A stretch of DNA of 64,000 nucleotides from Apis mellifera (GCF_003254395.2 NC_037647.1:9046550-9110549), one strand, 5' to 3'. Positions 39,081 through 51,945 are shown, counted from the stretch's first letter. Notes: generated by a model not told the origin, from the letters alone. Numbers and translations: made by a program.

Positions 39081-39111
39081 CACGTGTTGGTCGGAACACG
39101 TGGACCACGTG
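39081..39111. promoter_or_regulatory. triple CACGTG E-box cluster
   Basis: Perfect CACGTG palindromes start at 39081, 39097 and 39106, so three sites lie within 31 bases. The last is a full CCACGTGG. CACGTG is the site of bHLH dimers such as Myc/Max and Clock/Cycle. Single copies occur elsewhere in the window (about 1117, 1254, 7521, 14955, 20125, 22100, 42750), but not clustered. The regulatory role is inference. Confidence -1.
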
Positions 39112-41141
39112 GCGATCTCATAGATCGAATCGAATCGACGCGGACGAGGAAAAGATTCGTTTCGGAAAAGGCACGCGCGATGGATGGAGAGAGAAAAAAA
39201 GAAAAACGGAATAATGGCGGGATCGTATTCGGCTGATCGGTTCACGGCGAGGAGAGCGCGAATCATTCGGTCGGCAATCGAATCCCAGGATCAAAAGGTT
39301 GATTCGACGAAAGCCGGGGTTGATTTTCCACCGCGCGTCCACCTCGTTGTTGGCCAACCTTGTTGGGGGAGGGGAAGGGGAACGATAGCGGACGTGCACC
39401 AGCTTTGAGCCGGCCGGTAAAAGCATTAACTCGTCTCCACGAGTTCCTTTTTTTTATTTTCTATTTTTCTTCTTTTTTTCTGCTCACCGATAATCGACCA
39501 CGACTCCCGTACCATCCGTCACTCGGTGACGAAGCTCCTCCTCCCCGCGCTTATAACGTATGGAATTTTGTATGAGCCGAGACGGGAGCGGACCACCGCG
39601 TAAGATAACGTGCGACGCACCGGTTCGATCGCTTTTTCGCGACCAATCCAATCGAATTGAGACGCGTGAATGAAAAGCGGTGCAAGTGGCGTGTCGATAC
39701 CGATCCATTCGCTCTCGAGCCCGGCCAGGATAGCTTTTATAGTCCTGCCAATGTACACGTGCACCCGGTCCAACGTAATTCGAGGTGAAACGGCAAAAAT
39801 GAAATCCGTCGAGGATTTTCGTATATTCGTATATTCGTTTATCGAGGAAAATTATACGCTTCGATTAAGAGAGAGGGAGGAAAATTATCTGTCCGACCAA
39901 TGATCGACTCGTCCCACTCGCTCGCTTCTAAAAAAAAAAAGCGCGATATATATTTTTTCTTTTCTCTTCTTCTCCTTCTCCTTCTTATTCCGACTTATTT
40001 ACGCGCGAAATACATTTTCCGCTTTCATCGAGTAACGATCGTTGGAAAGCTCGTTATCTTTCGGTTCGTTCCAGTTTCTACAAGTTTCGAGATGTGTTGG
40101 TTAATGAAGAAGCACCAGACATCGTTAATTTGCCATCCGAGGCGAGTGAAAAAAAGAGAAAAAAAAAGAGAAAAGTTGGTAAGGGAAAATGATCCTTTCG
40201 AGGAGCGTGGAATCCGGCTGACAAACATTCCCACCGGCGAAATGTATTTTTCCAGGGAGAAAGGGTGAAAAAAAAAAGGAAAGGAAAGAAAAGAAAAAGG
40301 GAGGAAAGAAAAGCGAAAAGCTTGTAGACCCATTTCCCTCCGCGAACCGATCGTTAATTTACCTTAGTGATAAATTTAGAGGGAAGCTCGAGCAATCGCT
40401 CGAGCCCAAGTTTCCAATCGGTTCCTAGGAAAACTAATTATCGGTGTGTTTATGCGAAAACCTCCCCCGTCGGAATCGCCATCCCCCAAGACATTTAATA
40501 TTCCCGGCGATGATTTCGAATCGAACCCAGACCCAGGCAATTCTCGCGTCGTAATAATAATCACGAAGGGGATGAAAAATATCGGCCTCGAATATCGATG
40601 GCGAGCGAGGTTTATCGCCGACAATTTCTTGCTCTAAACTACCATCGACCATTCGAGTTGTCCGTGAAAATTTTCTCGCCTACGAAATAAATAAATAAAT
40701 AATTGCTCGTTCGATCGATTAACATCCCCTTTCCCTCTCCCCCTGCAAGAATTACAAAAAGCGGACGATTACAACCGGTTTTCGAACCGAGGTACGATTC
40801 GAGGGAGCGTGGAGAAATTCTATTGGGATAAAATTCTTTGTGCTCGCCCTTTCATCCCGCAATAAGCCACTACTGGAGCACGCGATATTTATCTCCGCGC
40901 GATAAAGCTTCGAGTTGGCGACCCTATTAGGGGAACAACTCTCTGATTGTTTGACCCAGAATTGGAAAAAAAAAAAAAGAGAGAGAAAGAGGGATGGTGC
41001 GTTCCTTTTCAGCCCCAGGAATCGAGGGTATAATGATAGCCCGGATAAACGGGATAATGATAACGGAATTACGCGGGCGAGGAATATTTAAAATGAATTG
41101 CACTTGGCGCGAAATCAAAGGATGCGCGAGATATTATAGGG

Positions 41142-41186
41142 GTTCGATCGAAATACCGTCGATCGGTATTTTTTTTCGATCGAAAC
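41142..41186. repeat. inverted repeat with T-tract bulge
   Basis: The left arm GTTCGATCGAAATACCG faces CGGTATTT...TTCGATCGAA with a run of extra T residues in the right arm and a 5-base loop. About 17 base pairs can form. Confidence -1.
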
Positions 41187-41620
41187 TCTGATCTCTGAAA
41201 CACTTCACGAGATCAACAAATGATGGTTTCATTTATCGATATGGTTCGCGCGAAAATAAATACGTAAGAGAGAAATAGAATCCAGAGAGAGAAGAAACGA
41301 GGGAAAGGAAAGTTGTGACGAAAGTTAATAACGGAAGCGTTGCAGGTAAGCAACGACGACGACGATCAAAATTAAGACGAAATCGGATTAACGCTTTCCT
41401 AGGTCCGATACCCGAATGGCGGGGAAAACTCGAAACGGGGCACGTCTAGATCGCGCGCAACTCGCATTACCTTCCCGAGAGTTGAATCTAGACTGCGTTG
41501 TGTAACGATAAGATAGGGTAGATTCAGGTTACTCGCACAGCAGGACTTGAATATACAGGTAGAAGATCTAGACTGTGCCAGAACTTAAATTAGCTTGAAA
41601 ACTACCCCGCGCAAGGATAT

Positions 41621-41644
41621 CTACCTACCTACCTACCTACCTAC
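41621..41644. repeat. (CTAC)6 microsatellite
   Basis: Six perfect CTAC units. Confidence -1.
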
Positions 41645-43609
41645 GTCCTTTGAAATTAAAGAATCCCTCCCCCTCCCCTTCCTAGTCTAGTTACGCTTGG
41701 TTGATTCCAAATTACACTCGGACGACGACGTACGGGCGACGTTTTATCATCTCGAAAATAAAACGCGACCGTCTCACTCTGGGACTCGAGTTAATAAGAG
41801 TTGTATATAAGCTGTGTTGAGAAGATATCGGAAAGGAAGGATGGCCTTCTTCACGGTGAATCATGAAAAATAGTATAGGACTCTCTTCATCGATCAGAAT
41901 TAATTTGATCAGGGATATTATTCCGGGTCCCGTACGCGAATGTAACCGAGACGAAATCTCCACTCTGCAGTGGATTTGATCCGTATTAGGTGAGACACGT
42001 TTAAGGGAACCTAAACAAAATTTAATAATCGAAGTTAACGAATAAAGTTCAACGTAATAATTGTAGCTTCTCAGTTTATACGAAAAGCGGGTCCACTGTA
42101 ATTATTCTAACACTTCGACAATTAATAAACTATTTTTAAAAGTAACTTTATCCTAGAAATCTTTAACTTGGTTACTTTTTCAATGGGTTTAACGAGATCG
42201 AACAAACCGCGTCAAGTCCGTCAATTTCGCAAAATTTCAAGCTCAAGATCGTCTACGTAATAGTAGTAGTAAAAGTCATCCAGGGTTGAGGCAACATCGG
42301 TCCAAAGTGACAAGCGTGTCTCGTAAACCTGGAGAAGAGGGAGAAAGACATTCGCGGATCTTTGATCGCGAAACGTTCGTGTATACGCGGAAGGAAGGGA
42401 CGCGCCGGGGTTGAGTACCTGGTTAGATGCAGAAAAGTGCATTTCCCTCCCCGCGATAACCCCAGGGACGGCACCTGAGGGTGCAATCTTCTCTTTTGCC
42501 TTTCGCACCGTCGTCGTCGTCGCCGTCGCCTGCCTCTAACGTCGAGGCAATCCGCGCGAAAAGATAGAAACACGCGTCACGGGGATGTTGCGCCTCTCTC
42601 AATCGTTGTCTGTAGTCGAGTACGAGCCCTCCGCATCTCCCGGAATTACCCGTGGGGCATTCTAACCCCCTTGCCAACGACGGAAACACTCGGCCGATTT
42701 CTCCACGAATTTCCCTCTTTCGGAACACGCCTATCCACCCTGTTTTCATCCACGTGGCTCCACGATGATTAAAATTGCGAGGCGTGACGTAACGCGATAG
42801 ACGAGAGAGAGAGAGGAACCGTTTATTACGAGCGACTATAAAATACCTGATACACTATTATATAGTCGCTGTGCATAAGATGCCATAAGATATTGTACAT
42901 ACGACGATCGATCTAAGTACATTCTGTAATGTTATTAATTAATTACGTGTTTGAAAGTTAAAATATACGATTTTGAGGAAATTTTTTTCCTTAATAAATA
43001 AAGTAAATCAGATTGCAGTGAACCATTGACGATCTTTCTCGACTGTACATTTTTGACACGGAGCTAAAGTCGTAAAGGCTTCGAAGATCTCGAAGATATG
43101 TCAGTGAAACATGTCCGCGTATCGCGCGCCGTTTATTTTCCATAACGAGTGTGACGTTTCGTTATGAAATTCGTTACGAAGGAATGAAGGAGAAACGAAA
43201 GGAGAGTGGATTAGGTTTGGGCGAGGATGAAAAGGTTCTGGTTGATGGTCGAAAATCGGTTTTCGTCGCGCGATAGGTGGCGTTCGCGGATTGATCGCAG
43301 GATCAATTTTAATCACTTCCGCGCGACGCGTATCCACCACGACGAGTTACACATTCTAATGCGTTCCCCTATTAATTTGAGAGTAGCCATTAGTTGCTCG
43401 CACCGGCGTATCGCGCGCCGACTATCTATCTATCAACCCGGCCGGCAATATTGTCAGAATTCAATAAAGCAAACGAGCTGTTGATTCAATACTCCCGGCC
43501 GGCCATTGTCGGTGGGAAAGCGGTGGATTGGATCCACTCGATCACCATGTTCAAACTTCCGAAACGTTGAGTAGCTTCGCCACCCCACCGCGTAAGCGGT
43601 TCGTCACTC

Positions 43610-43775
43610 TCTCGCCCGGCTATCGAGGAATAACGCCGAGTTATTATTATTACTATTATTATTATTATTATCATTAAGTCGAAAAATTCCTTCGACTCAA
43701 TCAATGGAAGGAAAGAATTATTGTTCCTTGGATTAATAAGTTTGCTCGCCGCTACGCTAAAGGAAAAAGAGGAGA
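43610..43775. repeat. nested tandem duplication, copy 1, segment A
   Basis: This segment matches 43929-44134 closely: a TCTCGCCCGGCTATCGAG start, an ATT microsatellite, the AAGTCGAAAAATTCCTTCG block and the TTTGCTCGCCGCTACG block. It lacks about 40 bases present in the second copy between the GAAAGAATT and CCTTGGATTAATAAG blocks. It runs directly into segment B of copy 1. Confidence -1.
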
Positions 43776-43924
43776 TTACGCGCCAGCCGAGTGTCCGAAA
43801 GGAAAATAATTCGTTTAAAAAAAAAAAAGAAAAGAAAGGATCAGATACCAGATGTGGATGAGAGGGAGAGTTTCAGCAGTGGTCCAATAGAAGAATAAAA
43901 AAATTGGAGGATGATAGTCTTGCG
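43772..43924. repeat. nested tandem duplication, copy 1, segment B
   Basis: This segment matches 44649-44805. Shared blocks include GAGATTACGCGCCAGCCGAG, GTGGATGAGAGGGAGAG, TTTCAGCAGTGGTCCAATA and TTGGAGGATGATAGTCTTGC. The differences are scattered substitutions and poly-A length changes. It overlaps the end of segment A by GAGA. Confidence -1.
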
Positions 43925-43928
43925 ATAG

Positions 43929-44134
43929 TCTCGCCCGGCTATCGAGAAATAACGCCGAATTATTATTATTATTATTGTTGTTATTATTATTATCATTAAG
44001 TCGAAAAATTCCTTCGACTCAATCAATGGAAGGAAAGAATTGTTCGGGTGAAATACGACGGAATAATGCCGAGACGGGGGAATTCCTTGGATTAATAAGT
44101 TTGCTCGCCGCTACGTTAAAGGAAAAAGAGGAGA
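43929..44134. repeat. nested tandem duplication, copy 2, segment A'
   Basis: This is the second copy of segment A, starting four bases after the end of B. It keeps about 40 bases missing from copy 1 and has a longer ATT tract. It ends in GGAAAAAGAGGAGA, where copy 1 jumps to segment B. Confidence -1.
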
Positions 44135-44648
44135 AATGCGCGAGATACGGGAGGACAAAGGGCGGCTAGATAAAGAGAGAGAGAGAGAGAGCGAATAGAA
44201 AGGAAAAACGAGGATGACTGAAACAAAGGAGATGTTGTTCGACCGTAACGTAAATCAAATTCCATTCTCTGCCTCGTCGGTGGGTATAACGTGGCAAAGT
44301 AATGGCTCCAGTTTAACGTCAGATTGAATTTACAACGCGAAACGAACGTTGTACGCGTACCGTACGGGCAAATTTCGGACAAAATCCGTAAAATTCATCC
44401 GCCAAGAAATAAATTCGCGGATCGATCTCCGAACTCCGTTGAGAAGAAACGTTGCCATCCCCTCGTGAAAAGCAAGTCGAATCGCACGAATTGGACGAAT
44501 GGAGAGAGAGAGATCAGAATGACGGATACGGTCATTTCCTCCTCCTCTTCCTTCTTTCTCTTTCTTCTTCTCTGCAGAGAAGAGGAAGAGGGATCTTTTT
44601 AAGCGATTTTCGACACGCATCACACGTCGAGAATATACGAAAACTTAC
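44135..44648. repeat. 514-bp block present only in copy 2 of the duplication
   Basis: The block lies between A' and B' and is absent from copy 1. GAGA stands at 44131-44134 and again at 44649-44652, so the block is bounded by a 4-base direct repeat. Its ends do not form inverted repeats and no transposase frame is seen. Deletion through GAGA microhomology in copy 1 is the simpler reading; insertion with a 4-base target duplication in copy 2 is possible. Confidence -1.
44174..44191. repeat. (GA)n microsatellite
   Basis: GA run inside the block unique to copy 2 of the duplication. Confidence -1.
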
Positions 44649-44805
44649 GAGATTACGCGCCAGCCGAGTAAAAAAAAAATAATTCGTTTAAAAAAAAAAG
44701 AAAAAGAAAAGAAACGCGAGATCAGGTACCAGGTGTGGATGAGAGGGAGAGTTTCAGCAGTGGTCCAATAAAAGAATGAAAAAATTGGAGGATGATAGTC
44801 TTGCG
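44649..44805. repeat. nested tandem duplication, copy 2, segment B'
   Basis: This is the second copy of segment B. It ends at TCTTGCG, as B does at 43924. After it the sequence is unrelated to segment A, so the tandem array stops at two units. Confidence -1.
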
Positions 44806-44895
44806 GAAAAACAGGGGAAAGACAAGGGCAGAAGCGGGTCGTCCTTAAGCGCACAATCGCGTGCCTCCTCTTCTCCCCGCCTCGGCTGCTGCCTT

Positions 44896-44915
44896 CCCTC
44901 TCTCTCTCTCTCTCC
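44896..44915. repeat. (CT)n microsatellite
   Basis: CT run just after the duplication. Confidence -1.
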
Positions 44916-45961
44916 CTTAGCCAGGGCGCATTCATCGACAGAATGTCGTTTCTCATCGCGTCGTTACATCGTTGAATGAATTCGCGAAAGAATTCGTACG
45001 GAACGGCAGCCAGTCCATTGTTCCCCCGTTTCCCTTTGAATCCCCGTTCTACGATTTTCGTTTCTTACTCCCTCCCTCCCTTCCTTCCCCTCCCCGCGCC
45101 CGCTTCCCTCTTTGACCGTATTTTCCGCGTCGCCAACGCTCTGTGTTTCCTCGTCGCGTGGGAACGCGTACAAAAAGAAATTCGTCGCACAGAAAGTGTT
45201 GCTCCACTTCTTTGCGAATAACTCGTTGGGAAAGAGGAGAGAGAGAGGGATAAAGAGAAGAACCGGTTACTTGTCCCTGGGAATCTCGATCGGCCTCGAG
45301 ATTTTTCCCCTGCGCGGAGGGGGGAAGGGCGGAACGAATTGTCGCCAAAACGAATTAACGAGGGCGCGTTATCTTTGTCCAGAAGGGTTGAAGTTAATGG
45401 AAGACAAACAACCAGTCCTGAACAAGCTTCGCGTGCAGCCGCCCTTTGTTTGCGCGGGAGAAAAAGGGGAGGGATTCTGCGGGCCGACAAAATATCCTGT
45501 CCGCTGCTCGCCTCGATGCTCGCGGGATAATATCGTAGCCCGCATATCGCGGATACCCCTCCCTTCCCATTTTTCTGCAAATTCCGAAAATGCTTCTCGC
45601 TTGAACGCGAAAGATGAACTCGCTCGATTCTCCTCCTCCTCCTCCTCGAATCGAAGGAAGATCGAAGGCGAAAAATCTTTTTTATCCAAGCTTCGCTCGA
45701 TCTTTGGATAAATTGAGACGATCTGATTATTGCGCGAGGAGGAAAAGGAAAACAAAACGATTCGAAAACTCCTAGAAAACACTGTAAGAGGATAAATAAG
45801 AATTTATCGACGGGTGGAAGAAATACGCTCTCGCTTTGCGCGTGAAAACTCGAACGATTTAATTCCAAGGAACTTACGTCCGTGCCTCTTTTAATCCCTC
45901 CGTTCCCTTTGTTCTCACTTTTACAACGTGAAACGGTAAATCGCAGTCAGGCCACGAAGGT

Positions 45962-45982
45962 GAAAGAAAGAAAGAAAGAAAG
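45962..45982. repeat. (GAAA)5 microsatellite
   Basis: Five GAAA units. Confidence -1.
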
Positions 45983-46575
45983 GATTAAAAATCTGGCGAA
46001 AACGAGGGTTAAAAAAAGGAGGGAAGAAATGGGATAACGTCGACGCACGGGAACTGAAAATTCGAAATTCCGGGCAGAATCGAAAGCTATGTTAGCCGGA
46101 GTCAGCAATAACGCGGCCTTATTGAATCGTGAGCCCCGTCGTCCCCTCCCCCGGCTACGATACGGGTGAATACACGCGAAGGATGTCGGGAAAATAATCT
46201 AAACCGGATCGTTCCGCGACGTACTCGAGTATTGACCTTCGGTCGTACACGAATTTCATATCGGGTAGATTCGATTTTATTATACGCATACGCCCTTCTC
46301 TCCTCCTTTTTTCCCCTTTTCTCTTCCGTCGTATTCTTATAAGCGGGCAAAAGTGTCTGTGAAAATTTCATTCGAACGATATTCGACCCGATGGAACACG
46401 AGAGGAAACAGGAGAGTGGCGCAATTCAAAAATCACGCCATTCGCTGACGAATCAAAATATATAGAATTCAGAGAGAGATAAAAATAAAGGAAAAATAGC
46501 GAGGATAATTAAACGGTGAATAAAATTTGAGAAGCCGAGGTTTACGAAGCGCGAGATCAAAAAGCGATGGCATCG

Positions 46576-46600
46576 AAAAGAAAGAAAGAAAGAAAGAAAG
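46576..46600. repeat. (GAAA)n microsatellite
   Basis: About six GAAA units. Confidence -1.
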
Positions 46601-47316
46601 AGAAGGAAAGAGCACGGTTGGCCGGTTGTTTCCGTTGATGGAAGATTTTTCTCCCTGTCTGAAATTCTTACCCGCGTTTCCCTTTGTAGAGAAAATTCTC
46701 TTTGGAAGGATACTCGTCCCATCCTCGTTGAAGAGACGCCCTTAAAAAGACTCGCGAACGGTGGCTCGGTCGAGCGATGGTCTTATCCGCAACTTCGCTT
46801 CGCGAACGCGCGATACATCTTCCATAAAAGTTTAACGAGGATGATGTAAGGTGCTCCTCTCTCTCTCTCGCTTCGGAAATTGCACTCCTTCTCCGCTTAT
46901 GAGTGAACCGACCTTCCTCGAAAGATATCTTCTTCCGGACGAAAGAAGGAGAAGAGAAGGAGGAAGAAGGAAAGAAAAAGGGGATTAGAAACATCGTCCT
47001 TCCGAAAAAAACAATTTTCACACCCTGACCGATTATCGTTATGTCTTTCGAATTTTACGATTTTCGCAAACGAGGGAGGAAATCAGAGGATGGAGAATGG
47101 AGAACTCTTCGCTTCCTTTTCCTTTTCCGCGAAAGTTAAATCGAGACGACGTCTCATAAAAGCGAAGGCGAGGGTGGAGGAACAACAGGAACGAGCCACT
47201 CTTGGATTCCCTCGACGTGTGTGCGAGAATCTTGTCGGCGTCTCGTCCTCGCCTCCGCGAATCTTCCTCTCGCACAGTTTGCCAGATCTATTCAATTTAC
47301 TACTTTTTCTAGCGGC

Positions 47317-47344
47317 AGGAAGGAAGGAAGGAAGGAAGGAAGGA
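47317..47344. repeat. (AGGA)7 microsatellite / GGAA repeat
   Basis: Seven perfect AGGA units give a run of GGAA cores, the ETS-factor core motif. Confidence -1.
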
Positions 47345-48181
47345 ATCTCCCCGACAAAGGAGGACGGTAAGGAGGATGGAGAAGGGTAGGAAGGTCGCAG
47401 CTGGGCCTAGGGGAGGGGGAGGGAGGGAATTTGGCCGGGCAAAGCGCACGTGGACGTTGCTTAAAGCTCGGAGGATCCTTTGAAACTTCACAATTTCGTT
47501 CTTCCGAAACGTGGACGAGCGCGAAAATTCTCTCGTCCGGATTTTTCTTCCCCTTCTTTCGAAAAGTCGGCCACCCTTTCCTCTCTCTCTCTTTCTCTCA
47601 AAAGAGAACGGCGTAGTCACGTAACCCGATTCACTTTACAACACTGCCCTCCCTGCGCCCTCGACTTAAATCCATTTACGAGATATTAGGCGAACGCGGC
47701 TTTCGAATACGAAAAAACACTCGCGACTTTGGAATAACGAAACGCGAGGCGAGAGGCGATCGGGCAAACCGCCCCTCGTGTTTGGAAACGCAAATGGACC
47801 GACTCGAAACGTACGCGTGCGCGGCTGCAGACCCGAGCCGCAGACCATCGCCAACAGATATATTAGGCCAATTATATCCGACTTAATTACCCCACCGCCT
47901 CCGCTCCGCGCCTATTTTCCAATCCTGTCGATGCAAATTAACGCTCCCGCCGATTCGTTCGAAAACGCTTATCGAAAAAAGAAAAAGACCCCTTCTTCGT
48001 AGGACACGTTCGTACGATTTCTCTTGGAATGCTATTAAGCCGCTCGAACTTGGAGAAAAAAAGAAAGAAAGAAAAGCAGCGATACAAATCGGAAACAAGT
48101 TTTTCTTTTTAAAGGAACGTTGTAGCGATTTGATAAATTTAATAAAGCGGATGGATGCGCTCTATTGTAATTGTCACGCGT

Positions 48182-48244
48182 GTTATTATTACTATTATTG
48201 TTTGTATTATTATTATTGTTGTTATTATTATTATTATTATTATT
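48182..48244. repeat. (ATT)n microsatellite
   Basis: ATT units with several GTT and ACT variants over 63 bases. Confidence -1.
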
Positions 48245-51200
48245 GGAAAACAGTGACAAAAATCGAGGAGCGAAATGGAATAATTTCACCGGCTCCCCAA
48301 TTAAAGTATCGATTATAAACAAACGAACGGAAATTCCTTTGATTGGAGGGGGAGGTTACGTCGATACGCTTAATAAAGTCATCCGTTTCCCGCTTTATCT
48401 CGGATACACGTCCATCGTCCATTTGCGAATAAGCCAATATACCGACAGGCGAGACGAGATAGAGCGAAAATTGTAAATAAAATCTGTCTAAACATCTTCT
48501 TGACAAATGCTCTACTATTTATAAATGAATCACGGATGATTGAGAGCGATTGAATATCGAGCGTAGACGGATTTGAAATAATCCGCTTGACAAGTTTAAA
48601 TTCCAATCAAATTCGAAAAACGAAGAAGAAGAAGGAAGAAGGAAGAACTCGAGGAAAAATATTTTTCTCGTTTCGTTGAGGATGCACTTGCATCCCTCCG
48701 TATAATTGGAACAATGTTTCCGGAACGTAATTCGGCCTGCCGAAAATTTTTTTTCCCCCCTCCTCCTCCCGCTTCCGACAGGCAGATTAAAAGTTTCGTC
48801 GTTTGGCCGGCTTCCGCGCGAGGCTGCACGAGTTTTCGCCCCCAATTTTCGCCTCGCCCACGCTCCAAGAACGAAAGCAACTCGTATTTCATAGTTCAAA
48901 AACGAGGGAAAGGGGGGGATAGAAAGGCGGAGGAAGAATGCAGCGCGTTAATTAGCGCGTGTGCGGCCAGTTAGCGCGAATACTAACTGTAATACATTTT
49001 TTTAAACTGATTCCACTGGCCGCGTGCCACCGGTCAAGGAAGGGAAAACGCACGAGCTCAAGTTCCGCGATAACGATAAAAAGAACTAGTGTCGTTCCGT
49101 TTTAAACGCGTCGAGTGAAAATTCTGTCGAGGCGATTAAAAAAGAGAGAGAAAGAGGAGAAAAAAGGGAGAAAGTGGGGAAACGATGCTGCGTTGTATCG
49201 ATGTCAAAAAAATTTCGAGCGCGAGGCCGTAAACACGTCGAAAAGTGACGTATCAACGGTTGAGAGATCGCGTCCGACGCGGAACAGTTGGCCCTATCTA
49301 AATGCACCCCCGACACCGATTCATGTTACATCGACGGAGATAATGGTATACAAACAATGTTGCTCGCGTCAAAAGCAAACCAGACCGTTTGAAACTTGTT
49401 TTGCCGCCGTGGCGCAGCTTTTGCTATATGTATATCGCGCCACCCTCTTGACAATCTCATTCAAAAAAAAAAAATTCTTGCCCACGAGGCGAATAAAATA
49501 TCACGAGGTGCATCCTGTTGTAAATACTTGCGCGAAATCTATTCTAGAATATCTTTAAGCGACAAAGAAATATTCGAGAACGAATCTTCAGAATGGTTTA
49601 TCTTAGCTTTCGAAACGTAGTAATTATTAATTCCTAATAATAATTGATCGATTATTCTATTCTATAGTTATCACTGTTAATAAAAATTTATTCTTATTCC
49701 GTTTCATCCTCGATACGATTTCAATTTGTCGAAGAAAGAGGAAAGAAGGGGAAGGAAAGGATTAGACACGTCCGAAGACTCGCTTCGCAGGGAGGCAGTG
49801 AGTTATTTCAAACGAGTGAAGGAAGGCGGGTGAAGGAATTCGTCAGGGTTTCTCCTCGCGGTCGAAGATCGACAACCGGGTAAAATGGATACCGTCTAGG
49901 GATTTTTTAGCGCGGAGAAATTCCCTTTTTGAAATTCCGCTCGCGCGCGATCCTCGAGATTCCGTCTCGCGAAGGAAATCCCGAAGCGATATTGGATAAT
50001 CGAAAGAGACAAGTGGCGGGAAATTTCTGAACGAGGCGAGGGATCGAGCTCTCGTTCGCAGCATCCACGACGCGGCTGATAAGCTTTTTCTATTTTTCTT
50101 TCCACGGAACTTTTAGTATTTTCATCGAATCGAAATTTGGAGCCACGATAAAGAGAGAGAGAGAGAGAAGGGGGAACGGATTGAAACGCGGCTGTTGTCG
50201 AATCGATATAGCCTCGATTCAAACTCGATTCTCGTCTAAACTTTCCTTCTCCCTTCCTTTCTCCTCGTTGTTAACCCTGTTTCACGCGACCAACTTTCGC
50301 ATCCCGCAAGATTGCTACACGATGTCCCTCCCCTCTTCTCTTCACCTCTAAACCTCCTCCTCTTCGGTGGAAAGAAACTTGAATCGGGATCAAAGTTTCG
50401 CGCTATTCGGACGCCGTTTCTTCGAAAAACGGAGAGAGAGGAAAACGGAAAACTAGGAAGATGGTCTTCAATTAACTCGAGATTTCCTTCCTATTTTCGG
50501 TAATACTCTCCCCCCTCTCCTGTTAAAATACCTTAAGCGATTCGAAGTATGAATTTTCTTGTTGGATTAAAAACCTGGATTATTAAGGGGGGTGGAGAAG
50601 AGCTCGAGTCACTTCGCTTCTTTGTGAAATAACGGGTTTCTCGGCTGCAATTTGATCCCTTGGAGGAGAAGGAAAGTTGGAAGCGAGCGGGTCGGGACAA
50701 GATTAAAATTTCAACGCGATCCTCCCGTTCCGTTCGCCTCGATACGGGGGAGGGAAAAAACGAGGGGGGTTGGTCTCGCCGCGAAATGTCTTCAGCTTGT
50801 TAGGGACTTAACGAGAAGAAATGCGGTGGATGAGCGGGAAACGGCGGCTGCGGCGGGTCGGTGAAAAAGGGATAGGATGGGATAAAGCCGAGGTACAACC
50901 TGGCCGAGAGAGAGCTTTTCGAAGTTGAAGCTGCGCGCCTGGGTAATACCGGGACCAACCGAATGGTCGAGTACTAATCCGAGTAGTAATAATGGCGTAC
51001 GCGCGGCCTCATCTCTCCGCTTCGCCCGCTATTACTCTCCGCTCTGCCCGCTTTCAAACTCGTTATACGATTTTTAATACATCGCGCCACCGCTCTCTGT
51101 ATCAACGAGAGCTCCCTTTGCTCCGTCCGCCCGCCTCTTTCCAACTCGTCCCTGCGCTTTCCTGTCGCGGACCAAGCCAAAATTCAAAGCTTTGAGAACG

Positions 51201-51921
51201 GAGAAAGGATTGCAATGTTCTGTCCCGTACGGAGAATGTCCAAGTCGCTTCGGAATTAACGCTTCTGCTTCTCGCGTTGCGCGAAAGAGAAAGTCGTAAA
51301 TACGTTGTCAGGACAGTTTCGTTTGCTAGAAACTGCGTGTCGAGAAATGATTAATCGGTGTTTACGGGGCGCGAGATAGCGGATTCATTATGCATCACGG
51401 TTTGAACAACGGCAAACGACAGTGAGGAATTGCGGCGATATTACGCAGCGTACGCCGAGAAATTTATAGGATAATGCTCCCTGGATGGATTCTTCCTCCC
51501 CCCTTCAGCGATGAGGAATCGGGACAAAGGGGGATAAAGGTGGTTGTGCCGTTTCGAACGTGGGGAACGCATTCGAAAGAATTATCCTCCGCGACGCTTC
51601 GTCGTTCGACGATTCGTATTTGAAAACGGTGCGGTGGAAAAGTGGCGAGAGGGACGCTCCTGTTCATAAATCCACCTGTTTTCCCCGGCTGCCGTCCTCG
51701 GCTTTCCTCCTTCTTGCCACCCGTCGCATTTGCACACCAAAGACTGATCCGCGCGCGGGCCGATTGAAATGAAAATTCACGCGGTCTCGGGATCCGCTGT
51801 CGCCGAATGCGAATATCATTTTCTTTCTTTCGCGCCGCTTCAACAAAGCCGGCCGATTTATTCGCGCGAGGTTGCGTAAACGTGAATCTCGAACGATGCG
51901 TGGAAAATGGAACGAAATAAG

Positions 51922-51945
51922 GAGAGAGAGAAAGAGAGAGAGAGA
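51922..51945. repeat. (GA)n microsatellite
   Basis: GA run about 115 bases upstream of the EGF exon. Confidence -1.

Noticed and set aside
44135..44648. Calling the unique block of the duplication a transposable element
   Set aside because: Its ends are not inverted repeats, it has no transposase or reverse-transcriptase frame, and the 4-base GAGA direct repeat is equally explained by microhomology deletion in the other copy.
45065..45868. 267-codon open frame on the minus strand
   Set aside because: It overlaps a 199-codon open frame on the other strand and a further frame. Its composition is Arg/Ser-rich from CT/GA sequence, it has no domain, and no splice or promoter context supports it.
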